From Pedobacter roseus (lineage in GTDB: Bacteria > Bacteroidota > Bacteroidia > Sphingobacteriales > Sphingobacteriaceae), in contig NZ_CP060723.1 of NCBI RefSeq assembly GCF_014395225.1, positions 558,001 to 622,000 of the forward strand: 64,000 nt of DNA, written 5' to 3'. Of the stretch, positions 53,904 to 63,350 are shown piece by piece; position 1 is the stretch's first letter, and each line of letters starts with the position of its first letter. The position numbers were made by a program, and so were the translations under genes. Under the pieces are notes generated by a model, which saw only the letters and a program-made list of their open reading frames with translations, did not search any database and was not told the DNA's origin.

Positions 53904-55175
53904 TCATTTTTCTAATTTCCAGTTAAATTTTTTTGCGAGAATCCCTGGTCTCTTTTCCGTCCAAAAGCTTGAAAAATCAAAACCGCCATTAATTTCAAAA
54001 TATATTCTATCATTGTTATTATCAGGATCTATAATCCAAAACTGGTTAAATATTGCAACACCTAGGGAAATGTAGTATTTTCCCTCGTTCAACAAGTAAG
54101 GAGTAATGGAAGTTGTCAGTTTGATTTTGCCTTTTGGAAAGCTATTTTGAGTAATTGTGTCTGTGTGAAATGACCATAATAGGTTATTGCCATCAGCATC
54201 AAATAAGGAAAATCCTATTTGCAACGAGCTATTAGGTTCCAAAACTTCCCCCAAAATAGAAATTTCAACTTCTTCATTCAGGCTATATGAAGTTTTTTTA
54301 GTATTTATCATCATGGGTCTGAAATATTGATTTTTGTATTTTTCGCCATCAATATTAAGGCTGTTTGACAGTTCTCTATCTTCTGTAGTCAGGTATTTAT
54401 TAATAACTTCAGATATAACATCCGACTTGTAACTCACAAGGCCATTTTTAAGTACTATTCCACTGTCGCAAAGTTGCTTTACGGCGCCCATATTATGGCT
54501 CACAAACAGCACAGTCCTGCCTTCTCCTTTACTCACTTCGCCCATTTTGCCCAAACATTTCTGTTGGAATTCTGCATCGCCGACCGCTAATACTTCATCA
54601 ACAATTAAAATCTCACTTTCCAAATGGGCAGCAACTGCAAAAGCCAGGCGCACATACATGCCAGAGCTATATCTTTTAACCGGCGTATCTAAATAACGTT
54701 CTATACCTGCAAAATCTACAATTTCCTCCAATTTACGCTGGATTTCTTTTTTGCGCATGCCTAAAATAGCACCATTGAGAAATATGTTTTCACGGCCACT
54801 GAGTTCTGGATGAAAACCTGTTCCAACTTCAAGTAAACTCGCTATACGGCCTTTACCAGAGATTTTCCCAGTGGTTGGGGCAGTTACTTTACTTAAAATT
54901 TTAAGCAAAGTACTTTTTCCTGCACCGTTTCTGCCAATAATGCCAACTGCGTCTCCTTGTTCAATTTCAAAATTAATATCCTTTAAACTCCACACTACAT
55001 CACTTGCGCTTTTGGTGTTTTGATCGTTGCTTTCACCAATCCGTAGAAAAGGATCTTCCTTACCCCGAATGCGGGCATACCAACGCTCTAAATCCCGGCT
55101 AATCGTTCCGGTTCCAATTTGGCCTAACTGATAAGCTTTGCTAAGATTTTCTACTTTTATAGCGATGTTCGACAT
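53904..55175 (-). CDS. wzt: ABC transporter ATP-binding protein Wzt with C-terminal glycan-binding domain
   Basis: This 423-residue protein carries an ABC ATPase domain with Walker A GRNGAGKST at residues 81-89, signature YSSGMYVRLAFAVA and Walker B EILIVDEVLAVGD. Residues about 265-423 form an extra beta-rich domain (SYSLNEEVEISILGE, FDADGNNLLWSF) as in Wzt proteins that read the end of the finished O-chain. Together with the permease it would export a lipid-linked polysaccharide. It begins one base before the methyltransferase. Confidence 0.9.
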   Translation of the reverse strand: MSNIAIKVENLSKAYQLGQIGTGTISRDLERWYARIRGKEDPFLRIGESNDQNTKSASDVVWSLKDINFEIEQGDAVGIIGRNGAGKSTLLKILSKVTAPTTGKISGKGRIASLLEVGTGFHPELSGRENIFLNGAILGMRKKEIQRKLEEIVDFAGIERYLDTPVKRYSSGMYVRLAFAVAAHLESEILIVDEVLAVGDAEFQQKCLGKMGEVSKGEGRTVLFVSHNMGAVKQLCDSGIVLKNGLVSYKSDVISEVINKYLTTEDRELSNSLNIDGEKYKNQYFRPMMINTKKTSYSLNEEVEISILGEVLEPNSSLQIGFSLFDADGNNLLWSFHTDTITQNSFPKGKIKLTTSITPYLLNEGKYYISLGVAIFNQFWIIDPDNNNDRIYFEINGGFDFSSFWTEKRPGILAKKFNWKLEK

Positions 55176-55233
55176 TTAAAATATGCTTAAAGTCATGCTT
55201 TCCATCATCCATATTACATCTTCGATTTCCCAT

Positions 55234-56106
55234 TTATACCGTATCAACAAAATTGCGCTCTACTTTATTGAAAACTACTGTACCAATCAACAATAAAAAA
55301 ATCGTAACAATCGTTGCATAGCCTAAACTAAACCAGCTAAAGCTGCCTTCGCCAAGAAAACCATACCGAAATGTTTCTATAATAGGAGTCATTGAATTAT
55401 ATTCGATTATCCAGGCGTAAGCAGGATATTTGTTTATCGCCTCAGATAAAGGGTAAATTACCGTGGTGGCATACATCAATAACTGTACACCAAAACTGAT
55501 CAGGAATGCAAGATCCCTATACTTTGTGGTCATAGCAGAAATAATCATTCCTGCACCCAAACCCAATAAAGCCATTAATACTACGATGACTGGAAATAGG
55601 CAAATTGCCCAGCTTATGTTAAAGTTGGCACCAGCGAAATAATAATAAGCCATTAAAATGAGAAACAAAAGCATTTGTACTCCAAAACGCACCAGGTTAC
55701 TCACCACTATACTCAAAGGCATAATTAATCTAGGAAAATAAACCTTGCCAAAAATACCTGCATTATCTCTGAAAACAGAAGATGTTTTGGTTAAACAGTC
55801 TGCAAAATAGTTCCAGGCCGTGATGCCTGCCATGTAAAATAGGGGTTTAGGTAATCCATCTGTTGATATACCTGCTAAATTGCCAAATATAAAGGTAAAG
55901 ATGATTGTGGTAAATAAAGGTTGAATAAAAAACCAGAGTGGGCCTAAAATAGTCTGTTTGTAAAAGGAAACAAAGTCCCTTCTTACCAATAGTACCAATA
56001 AATCCCGATAGGCCCAAACCTCATTCAGCTTTAAGTCGAGCAAGGAAGATTTAGCCTCAATGGTCCACTGTTGCTCTTCTTTAACCATAAATTTTTGGCT
56101 TATCAA
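55234..56106 (-). CDS. wzm: ABC transporter permease Wzm
   Basis: This 290-residue permease has six predicted helices and the ABC-2 pattern of polysaccharide exporters: AYRDLLVLLVRRDFVSFYKQ, QTILGPLWFFIQPLFTTIIF and the C-terminal YNSMTPIIETFRYGFLGEG. It works with the ATPase encoded next to it after a 57-base gap. The start could be the ATG at 56088; either way it overlaps the glycosyltransferase gene. Confidence 0.9.
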   Translation of the reverse strand: MISQKFMVKEEQQWTIEAKSSLLDLKLNEVWAYRDLLVLLVRRDFVSFYKQTILGPLWFFIQPLFTTIIFTFIFGNLAGISTDGLPKPLFYMAGITAWNYFADCLTKTSSVFRDNAGIFGKVYFPRLIMPLSIVVSNLVRFGVQMLLFLILMAYYYFAGANFNISWAICLFPVIVVLMALLGLGAGMIISAMTTKYRDLAFLISFGVQLLMYATTVIYPLSEAINKYPAYAWIIEYNSMTPIIETFRYGFLGEGSFSWFSLGYATIVTIFLLLIGTVVFNKVERNFVDTV

Positions 56107-57271
56107 TTCCTGTATATTGTTCTAGATTTACTTTTTGGGTAGGATTGATCGCCCCGTTTAAAAGCAAGTTTTTTATAGATTGAAGGTAAGGTGCATATCC
56201 AAATGTCTCCATGCATTTTTCCTGTAACTTCTTTTTTTCGCTTTCAGTATGCTTATGCTTTAATAAATTGCAGATGCTGTTTAAAATGCCTTCCTGATCA
56301 TCGGGATCGACGAGAACACCAAGCGTTCCGCCCTTAAGCGCATCTACACTTCCATCTTTATTGCCTGCAATAACCCTGAGGCCGCTGGCCAGTGCTTCAA
56401 TAAATACAATCCCAAAACCTTCTTTTTTACTGGGTAGGATAAACATGTCAGACAGTAAAAAGTGTTCGGTAATTTCTGTTTCATCAATAAAACCGACCAT
56501 TCTAATGTGATCCTGAAGGTTATTGTTGATGATCAGTTCGTCCAGTCTTTTCTTCTCAATTGCATCCCACTTACCCCCTAATAAATAAACCAGAGTTGGA
56601 TATTTTTCTAATAGGTTCGGTAAAAGCTCAATGGTGTGATCGTATCCTTTATATTTTTCAGAAGAAGATAGGCGTGATAATGAAAACAAGATTATATTTT
56701 CATCATTTAAACGGTACCTATTCAATAATTCTTTCGGTTTTTCAAACTGTGTAGAAAGGTGATAAAATGGGTCGAGGCAATTGTTCAATATTTCAATTTT
56801 ATCGACTGGGATATGGTGCATATCCATTATCTTTTGAGCAGTAAAATTGCTGACGCAGATGATTTTATCCAGTTGGTTTAAAATTTTTAGCTTAGGATCT
56901 GACAATTTTTTCCATATCTCTATTCCATGAGCCAGCAGATATATTTTTTTATTGGGATGTATTTTTTTAATGAAATAAACAATATTGATTAAATGGATAT
57001 GGCTGAGTAAAATAACGTCGGCTTTTAATCCACTTAAAAAAGAATGAACTACAAATCTTTCTTTTTTTCCGCCAAAACCTTGAAACTGTTGTTTGCTCAG
57101 GTACCTCGAATCGCGGTCTGTATTTTTATCGTACATCGAATATACGGTAGATTGAACAATTTCTTCCTCGCTCAGATCGTATAAAACACGTGATAAACTT
57201 CGACACACTTTTTCAATGCCGCCTGTTAAGCTAAAAGTTTTAAGTGTTAAAAATAATACTTTAACTGGCAT
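56081..57271 (-). CDS. Glycosyltransferase family 4
   Basis: This 396-residue GT4 enzyme has FSLTGGIEKVCRSLSRVLYD at the N-terminus, IYLLAHGIEIWKKLSD in the first domain, and SRLSSSEKYKGYDHTIELLP and PSKKEGFGIVFIEALASGLR in the donor domain. It overlaps asnB by 11 bases. Confidence 0.88.
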   Translation of the reverse strand: MPVKVLFLTLKTFSLTGGIEKVCRSLSRVLYDLSEEEIVQSTVYSMYDKNTDRDSRYLSKQQFQGFGGKKERFVVHSFLSGLKADVILLSHIHLINIVYFIKKIHPNKKIYLLAHGIEIWKKLSDPKLKILNQLDKIICVSNFTAQKIMDMHHIPVDKIEILNNCLDPFYHLSTQFEKPKELLNRYRLNDENIILFSLSRLSSSEKYKGYDHTIELLPNLLEKYPTLVYLLGGKWDAIEKKRLDELIINNNLQDHIRMVGFIDETEITEHFLLSDMFILPSKKEGFGIVFIEALASGLRVIAGNKDGSVDALKGGTLGVLVDPDDQEGILNSICNLLKHKHTESEKKKLQEKCMETFGYAPYLQSIKNLLLNGAINPTQKVNLEQYTGIDKPKIYG

Positions 57272-59048
57272 GGTAAGTCCGGTATAAAGCTAAAGCTGAG
57301 CTCCAGTGCAGTTTGTTTTCTCCAAAGCTTTTCATGAGCGATTTTGCCCTTTTGTTGTGGTAGCGTGATGGATCTGCAATATCGCTGTTTTTCCTCATCC
57401 ACTCCTGAAAAGGGAAGGTGAAACCCATCTTAGATCTTTTCCATGTTTCAACCGGCAAATCTTCCTTATATGCCTCTACCAAAAGTTTCTTTTTTTGTTC
57501 GTAGCTGAATTTGATTTCTGTTGAGATGGAAAGCACAAGGTCGACAAACTTGCGGTCGAGAAAGGGGACCCTCACTTCAACGCCATGGCTCATGCTCATA
57601 AAATCGGTATCTTTTAATAACTGATTTTGCATGTACATGTTAAATTCGAACCAGCTTGCCCGGGTTTCGTTACTGGTTTTTTTGATGCCGGGCTGCAGTG
57701 GAATTTCTTCCAGGCAATCGATAACGGTTCGCATGTCGATATCCAGTAACTCCGCTATTACATCTGGAGAATAAACGCCCCTCAAACATAAATACTCACC
57801 AATGGGAGAATTTAGGCTGAGATAATATAATCTTTTGTACTTGGTATTGTTGGAGAAACGCATGCTTCGTAAAACACTTTTACTTAACCAGTTTAAGTTT
57901 TGTATTTTATGGATCCGGTCAAAAGAGGGGTACCCGCCAAAAAGTTCGTCGGCCCCAAGGCCAGAAAGTACCACTTTAATTCCCTGTTCTTTTGCCGTTT
58001 TACATACAAACCAGGTGTTAATCCCATCGTTGGTGGGCTGATCCATATTGCTTAAAACGGTCTCAAAATTCTGTACAAAATCGCGGTAGGTGATGAGTTT
58101 TTCTATTTTTTGTACCTCAATTTTTTGAAGCAAGCTATTGCGTTGTTTGTTTTCTGAAAAATCTATTTCATCAAAATTGGCCGAAATGCACGACAGTTTT
58201 CTGCCATTATGCTGATTGGCCAAAATGGTAATAATGCTCGAATCGAGACCTCCGCTAAACAGTACGCCAACATCAACATCAGAAATCATTTGCTGTTTAA
58301 TGGAGTTCCTCAATTGTTCGCGGATGAGCTCGATGGCATAACTTTCATTTCTAATGTTTGAAGTGCTTTCAAATTCATGATAGGATTGTATGAAGTGTTC
58401 GGCGCTTCTGACATGATATTTTAGAAAACAGCCTTTGCCCAAGCTATAGACGTTTTTTATCGTGGTGTAAGGTTCGGGAATATGACCAAATGCAAGATAG
58501 TAAATCCTCCAATTTTCATTCTCTTGTGAGATATTGGCATATTTAAATGCTTTTACTTCAGAAGCAAAAGTTAAGGTTTCATTGTTAAAATGGTAATACA
58601 ATGGCTTTATCCCATTCTGATCGCGAACCAGATACACACATTGTTGCCTTTTATCATAAATACAGAAAGCAAAAATCCCATCCAATCTTTCGAAAGCACT
58701 TTCGCCCCAGTGTTGATAGGCATAAAGTATTACTTCCGTATCTGTTTGAGTTTTGAATATATATCCTAAATTGATTAATTCAATCCTGATTTTTTGATAG
58801 TTGTAAATTTCGCCATTGTAGGTAATTGCAATATCTTCTTTATGGCTTACCAAAGGTTGGCGACCATTGCTGCTGAGGTCTAAAATAGCTAATCTCCGAT
58901 TGCCCAAACAAACAGATTCGTTACCAGCCATGTAGATACCATGGTCGTCTGGTCCGCCATGCTGCATACTATCGCACATGGCTTTTACCTGTTGGTTAAC
59001 TTTTTCTAAAGAATTTTTGCTATTTATAATACCTGCTATACGGCACAT
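57261..59048 (-). CDS. asnB: Asparagine synthase (glutamine-hydrolysing)
   Basis: This 595-residue enzyme carries an N-terminal glutaminase domain with the nucleophile Cys2 (MCRIAGI), NGEIYNY near residue 80, and an ATP-PPi motif SGGLDSS near residue 262. In polysaccharide loci such enzymes often amidate uronic-acid sugars instead of making free asparagine; that is inferred here from context. A 190-base gap to upxY precedes it. Confidence 0.9.
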   Translation of the reverse strand: MCRIAGIINSKNSLEKVNQQVKAMCDSMQHGGPDDHGIYMAGNESVCLGNRRLAILDLSSNGRQPLVSHKEDIAITYNGEIYNYQKIRIELINLGYIFKTQTDTEVILYAYQHWGESAFERLDGIFAFCIYDKRQQCVYLVRDQNGIKPLYYHFNNETLTFASEVKAFKYANISQENENWRIYYLAFGHIPEPYTTIKNVYSLGKGCFLKYHVRSAEHFIQSYHEFESTSNIRNESYAIELIREQLRNSIKQQMISDVDVGVLFSGGLDSSIITILANQHNGRKLSCISANFDEIDFSENKQRNSLLQKIEVQKIEKLITYRDFVQNFETVLSNMDQPTNDGINTWFVCKTAKEQGIKVVLSGLGADELFGGYPSFDRIHKIQNLNWLSKSVLRSMRFSNNTKYKRLYYLSLNSPIGEYLCLRGVYSPDVIAELLDIDMRTVIDCLEEIPLQPGIKKTSNETRASWFEFNMYMQNQLLKDTDFMSMSHGVEVRVPFLDRKFVDLVLSISTEIKFSYEQKKKLLVEAYKEDLPVETWKRSKMGFTFPFQEWMRKNSDIADPSRYHNKRAKSLMKSFGENKLHWSSALALYRTYHAS

Positions 59049-59136
59049 CAGTATTTTGATCTCGACGAATTTTCAATGTTATAGATTGCGCTGGATACAG
59101 CTTCGCCCTTTCAGTCACATTTTATATTCAAAATGA

Positions 59137-59184
59137 ACCGATTATTTTTATGAATAAACCGGTGCCTAAACATCGGTATTTATT
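59137..59184 (-). promoter_or_regulatory. Leader with alternative hairpins between upxY and asnB
   Basis: Three arms lie in the 190-base gap: A at 59137-59146 (ACCGATTATT), B at 59153-59164 (AATAAACCGGTG) and C at 59171-59184 (CATCGGTATTTATT). B is an imperfect complement of both A and C, so two mutually exclusive stem-loops can form in the minus-strand transcript. A candidate leader RNA that UpxY could act on is possible; no T-tract is present, and the pairing is imperfect. Confidence 0.25.
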
Positions 59185-59238
59185 AATTTAACTTTTATTT
59201 ACCCATCTCCACATCATCCCCACTCTATTTTTACATTT

Positions 59239-59742
59239 CTACAACGGTTCTACAAAAGCTATCGATGTATTGATATTAATCGAATAGCCCATATTTTGTA
59301 AACGCAAAATAATACGCTGTTTGTTTTGTAAAGATACCAGTTCGGCAATTATCCCCTTAAAAGGCCCGGCCTTAATCAATACTCTTTCTCCTGGTTTTAT
59401 ATCATAATCAATAAGCTCAAGATCTGCATCTGTAGCGAGTAAGAGTTTAAGATCATTAATTTGTTGGTCAGGGATAGAGGCGATTTGGCTGGAGAAATAA
59501 ATAAACCTGGCAACACCATTGGTCATTAAAACTTCAGCATATTCTTTAGCCGAAATATAAGCAAACAGATACGATTTTATCAAGGGCTCCTCTACGATTT
59601 TTTTACGATCGCTCCATTGTTTAACTGTCTTTTTTAGAGGTAAATAGCTTAAAATCCCTTTTCTGTTTAATTCTTCATGAGCTTTTTTTTCTGCCCTCGA
59701 ACGCGTATAAACCGGATACCACCTGTAATTTTGATCAACCAT
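59239..59742 (-). CDS. UpxY family transcription antiterminator (NusG-like)
   Basis: This 167-residue protein has a NusG N-terminal domain (YRWYPVYTRSRAEKKAHEEL, KGILSYLPLKKTVKQWSDRK) and a C-terminal KOW-like part (KPGERVLIKAGPFKGIIAEL). UpxY proteins in Bacteroidetes let RNA polymerase read through long polysaccharide operons. It lies third in this locus after wza and wzc, and may act on the more than 30 kb of downstream genes. Confidence 0.9.
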   Translation of the reverse strand: MVDQNYRWYPVYTRSRAEKKAHEELNRKGILSYLPLKKTVKQWSDRKKIVEEPLIKSYLFAYISAKEYAEVLMTNGVARFIYFSSQIASIPDQQINDLKLLLATDADLELIDYDIKPGERVLIKAGPFKGIIAELVSLQNKQRIILRLQNMGYSININTSIAFVEPL

Positions 59743-59754
59743 TAAGCTTAAGCT

Positions 59755-62163
59755 TTACCCTTTTTTCTTCCAAAACTCCCACCAGCTCTTTTCATCATCG
59801 TAATAGCCACTTTTTCCATACCCGGTATAATTCGAATAGTAATAAGTTCCTGTATTGCTATGGGCATAGTTAGTGGTGTAGATATTGGCATGTAATTTTT
59901 CATCACCAAATGAATTTAAGATGATGGCAATGTTATTAAGCCCGTATTCTTTTGATAAGCGATCGGGGATGGTTGCAGCCCTGAATTTCGAAACACCCGA
60001 ACGGATTATAAAAAGATTCACATCCGCTTTTCTGATCAACGGTATCGAGTCTGATACCAGTCCAACGGGGGCTGTATCTATAATGATATATTCATAGGTT
60101 TCCCTAAGTTTTTCGATGAGTGTTTCCATTGCTTTGTGGTGCAAAAGCTCTGAAGGGTTTGGCGGTACCGGCCCCGAGGTAATGTAATCGATGTTGTGCC
60201 TTTCATCTGTAAAGATAATATCGGATAAGCCAGCCTGTTTAGATAAATAACTGCTTAAACCAATCCGGTTATCAGAACCAAAAGCATGGTGAAGTTTTGA
60301 TTTACGTAAATCAGCAGCTATAATGATTACTTTTTTCTCAATAATAGAGAGTGTACCGGCAAGATTTAAGCTGACGAACGATTTTCCTTCACCCGAAACT
60401 TCAGAAGTGATGCAGATTACCTTGGTATCCTGATCACTTGCCATAAAGCTTAAGTTTGTTCTGACAGATCTAACGGATTCGGCAAATATTGATTTTGGCC
60501 GCTCAATTGATAAAACACTTTCACCTGGCTGAACCTTTTTCGGATATTTTAAAATTACACCAATAATCGGTGTTGCGGTTAAGCCTTCGATGGTTTCAAT
60601 ATCGTAGAGATACGGATTTAGAATCCTGACCAATAAAATTAAGCCCAGGCCCGAAAATAAGCCCATAAACAGGTAAGAAGAATAAATCTTTTTAGGGACC
60701 GGAGAAATAGGATAAAAAGAAGGCTGAGCTACACTGATAATGGTAGCACCGGCTATCACCGCTGCAGAGCTGATCTGCGCTGAGAGTTTTCTTTCAAACA
60801 ACATCGAGAACATCCGTTGGTTGATATCAAAGTTACTCTGCAACTTGGCGAAATCATTTTGTTTGGCCGGTATGCTACCAAGTGCCTGATTGGCCTGGCC
60901 AATCTGTCCGTTAATATAACTAATGGTTTTTTGGTTGCGCTCGTGGAGTAACCGGATATTGGTTACAATGGCCTGTTTTACTTCATTAATCTGTCGGTTA
61001 ATATCCTGAATAGGCTGTGCATCGGCATTGAAATTTTGTAATTTATTTTCCCGGTTCAGAATAAGCCCGTTAAGTTGGGTAATCAAACCAGTCAACAGCG
61101 TACTATTGGTACCTTCCAGGTTAAGGTTAAGTTGTATTCGGTCTTTATTGTTTTTTACCTGGGTTTCTAATTGTTGAATGCCAAGTTCCTGCAATTGAAG
61201 TTCGGCAATCTGGTTTTGTAAATTACTAAGTTTCGAACTGCTTATTTGCTTGTCGCTATTTGGATCGATTAGTTTATTATTGCTTTGAAAAGCAGAGAGT
61301 TTATTGCCTGATTTATTAACCTGTGCATCCAGAAATGCAATCTGGCTATCTAAATAATCAATGGTTTGTTTGGCTGATCTTTTTTTGAGCTGAGCATCAT
61401 TCTTTACATATTGTTTGATGATCTCGTTGAGCACATTCGCAGAAAATACCGGATTGCTGTCCGTATGGGTAACGCCCATGATATTGGTGTTTTTCTCCTG
61501 TTCAAATACGTTTAATCCTCCTGCAGCCCTACCATACAAATCTCTAACCCCGTTGAATTTGAAACTATAATTGCCGGCAGAAGGGATTTCGGTTTTAACC
61601 GTGAATACCATATTCCCGGCATTAATTGCCTGACCATACCGATATTTTTTTGCATTCTTGTTATTATCGTCGCTACTGAATAACTCGAAAGTTTTGCTAT
61701 CAACTGGTTTAACCGAATAGGTGGCCCTACTGAAATTAACAGAATCCTGGGTTAAAATATCTACCTGAAAAGGTTGTTTAGGATAAAGTTCGGTTACGCG
61801 TACCCTTCCTTCTAAATAATAACTGATTTTATAATCAAGATTTTTTAACGCGTTTAAAATTACATCTTCCGAGCGCATAATAATCCCTTCAGTCTGTATC
61901 TGATTCTGATTAAAAGGACGGTAATTTATCGGTGAACCAGGAAGCGAAGCCATCTGTTGCTGCTGATCGCCATCTAATTTTAGCGAAGCAGAAGTAATAT
62001 AAATAGGGGTAATACTGCGCACGTATAACCAGGCCAGAATAAAACTGATCAGTACTGTTCCCGCAACCCAATACCATCTGCTCAGGAAAATCAGGGCAAT
62101 TTTCCAATAATTAATGGTCTGGCTGGCTAACTTGTTATTTTCGGTTGGTGTCGTATTATCCAT
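59755..62163 (-). CDS. wzc: Polysaccharide chain-length regulator and tyrosine autokinase (Wzc/GumC type)
   Basis: This 802-residue protein combines a Wzz-like chain-length domain and a bacterial tyrosine kinase. N- and C-proximal membrane helices lie at about residues 28-48 and 495-515, with a coiled coil between them at about 255-435. The kinase domain has Walker A SEVSGEGKSF near residue 592, a Walker A' VIIIAADLRKSKL and a tyrosine-rich tail (TGTYYYSNYTGYGKSGYYDD) whose phosphorylation would regulate the oligomer. The stop overlaps the start of the Wza-like gene. Confidence 0.93.
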   Translation of the reverse strand: MDNTTPTENNKLASQTINYWKIALIFLSRWYWVAGTVLISFILAWLYVRSITPIYITSASLKLDGDQQQQMASLPGSPINYRPFNQNQIQTEGIIMRSEDVILNALKNLDYKISYYLEGRVRVTELYPKQPFQVDILTQDSVNFSRATYSVKPVDSKTFELFSSDDNNKNAKKYRYGQAINAGNMVFTVKTEIPSAGNYSFKFNGVRDLYGRAAGGLNVFEQEKNTNIMGVTHTDSNPVFSANVLNEIIKQYVKNDAQLKKRSAKQTIDYLDSQIAFLDAQVNKSGNKLSAFQSNNKLIDPNSDKQISSSKLSNLQNQIAELQLQELGIQQLETQVKNNKDRIQLNLNLEGTNSTLLTGLITQLNGLILNRENKLQNFNADAQPIQDINRQINEVKQAIVTNIRLLHERNQKTISYINGQIGQANQALGSIPAKQNDFAKLQSNFDINQRMFSMLFERKLSAQISSAAVIAGATIISVAQPSFYPISPVPKKIYSSYLFMGLFSGLGLILLVRILNPYLYDIETIEGLTATPIIGVILKYPKKVQPGESVLSIERPKSIFAESVRSVRTNLSFMASDQDTKVICITSEVSGEGKSFVSLNLAGTLSIIEKKVIIIAADLRKSKLHHAFGSDNRIGLSSYLSKQAGLSDIIFTDERHNIDYITSGPVPPNPSELLHHKAMETLIEKLRETYEYIIIDTAPVGLVSDSIPLIRKADVNLFIIRSGVSKFRAATIPDRLSKEYGLNNIAIILNSFGDEKLHANIYTTNYAHSNTGTYYYSNYTGYGKSGYYDDEKSWWEFWKKKG

Positions 62164-62978
62164 TAGCGGGTGAGGGTAAAGATTAGTACAGCAAGATTGA
62201 CTACTACAAGAAAGGGCTGTACAATATTGTTTACACTTGTTAACTTTTCGCTAAGTGCAGCACTTTTGGTTTGCTGAAGTACAATGATGTCGTTATTTTG
62301 AAGCACAAGCTTTTTACTCGCCAAACTATTGATATCATTTAGGTTAACATAGATGATTTCCGGATGACTTCTGTCACCGCGGATGATTTTGAGTGTTTTA
62401 GGATCTGCTGTTTTGTTTATGCCACCTGCTTCACCAATAATGTCAATGAGGGTTGTATTTTCCCGCTCCAGTAAGAAATTACCTTGTCGGCCAAATTCGC
62501 CTAATAAGGTAACCTTTAAATTTACCACGCTAAGTTCTATAATCGGATCGCGCAGTAGTTGTTTGGCATATAGATCTTGTATTTTTATTGCTGCATCCCT
62601 TCTGCTCAGGCCTAACACCTCTACTTTACCGATAGCGGGCAGGTTTACTTTTCCATCAGTATCTACCAGGTAAGAAAGTGTGTTATTAATGGTTCCACTT
62701 GCTGTTTGATTGAATCCTGTACTATTGCTGGATGATGTGTTAGCGCCAAATTCTTTATTTTGCAAATTTCGGATCGCCAATTGATCATTCACCTTTATTT
62801 TATAATAAGCATCACTAATGCCCTGATCATTTACCACATACACCTGTTTAATGGTGTCGGTAACAATATCACTTGCCGCATTAAACAGACTATGCTCTTT
62901 ACGCGAGGCACAGCTTACAAACATGGCGCAAACAGATAAGATGCAAAGGAATTTTATAATTGCTTTTGTTGGGATCAT
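62163..62978 (-). CDS. wza: Polysaccharide export protein (Wza-like lipoprotein)
   Basis: This 271-residue outer-membrane export protein has a lipoprotein signal with Cys23 in MFVSCASRK. A PES domain starts near residue 57 (YYKIKVNDQLAIRN), an SLBB domain follows (VTLLGEFGRQGNFLLERENT), and a hydrophobic helix stands near the C-terminus (VVNLAVLIFTLTR). It is the first gene of the polysaccharide operon and overlaps wzc by one base. Confidence 0.9.
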   Translation of the reverse strand: MIPTKAIIKFLCILSVCAMFVSCASRKEHSLFNAASDIVTDTIKQVYVVNDQGISDAYYKIKVNDQLAIRNLQNKEFGANTSSSNSTGFNQTASGTINNTLSYLVDTDGKVNLPAIGKVEVLGLSRRDAAIKIQDLYAKQLLRDPIIELSVVNLKVTLLGEFGRQGNFLLERENTTLIDIIGEAGGINKTADPKTLKIIRGDRSHPEIIYVNLNDINSLASKKLVLQNNDIIVLQQTKSAALSEKLTSVNNIVQPFLVVVNLAVLIFTLTR

Positions 62979-63350
62979 AATCAGGAATCGGGATGTATCA
63001 GGATTGCCAATGGCAATACACTCAAATATGGGTTAAAGATGCTTAAAAAAAAGTTAAAGTGGAAGCAGGCCACCTTTAAAATAGTTATTTACAGTATAAG
63101 AAAAAAATATGAACTTATAATCATGATTTGCAATTTGGCGAAAAAACAGGTATTTCATCATTTAAGTAACGAAATCATAAAAATCGTTATTATGCTTGTG
63201 TTTTGACAAAAATAATTTTGAAAATGTTGTTGTTGAAATAAATTTCGCTTCATCACTATTTGAGCGTTAAGATACACGATCTATTGAAACGCTTTTATCA
63301 AATCAAGATCTTTGATTTCATCCTGTTTATTGATATATTCTAGTCCAATT
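62979..63350. other. Intergenic region ahead of wza
   Basis: This 372-base AT-rich region has no gene. It holds a candidate -7 box TATTTTTG on the minus strand (63207-63214, about 230 bases from the wza start, without a clear -33 element). A 7-bp perfect hairpin, AAATCAA-GATCT-TTGATTT, lies at 63300-63318, 32 bases after the stop of the small exported gene. It could be a weak terminator for that gene, but it has no U-tract. The promoter of the polysaccharide operon should lie in this stretch. Confidence 0.45.

Noticed and set aside
63300..63318. Hairpin after the small exported gene as a full intrinsic terminator
   Set aside because: The 7-bp stem is AT-rich and is not followed by a T-tract on the minus strand, so it is only mentioned in the intergenic entry.
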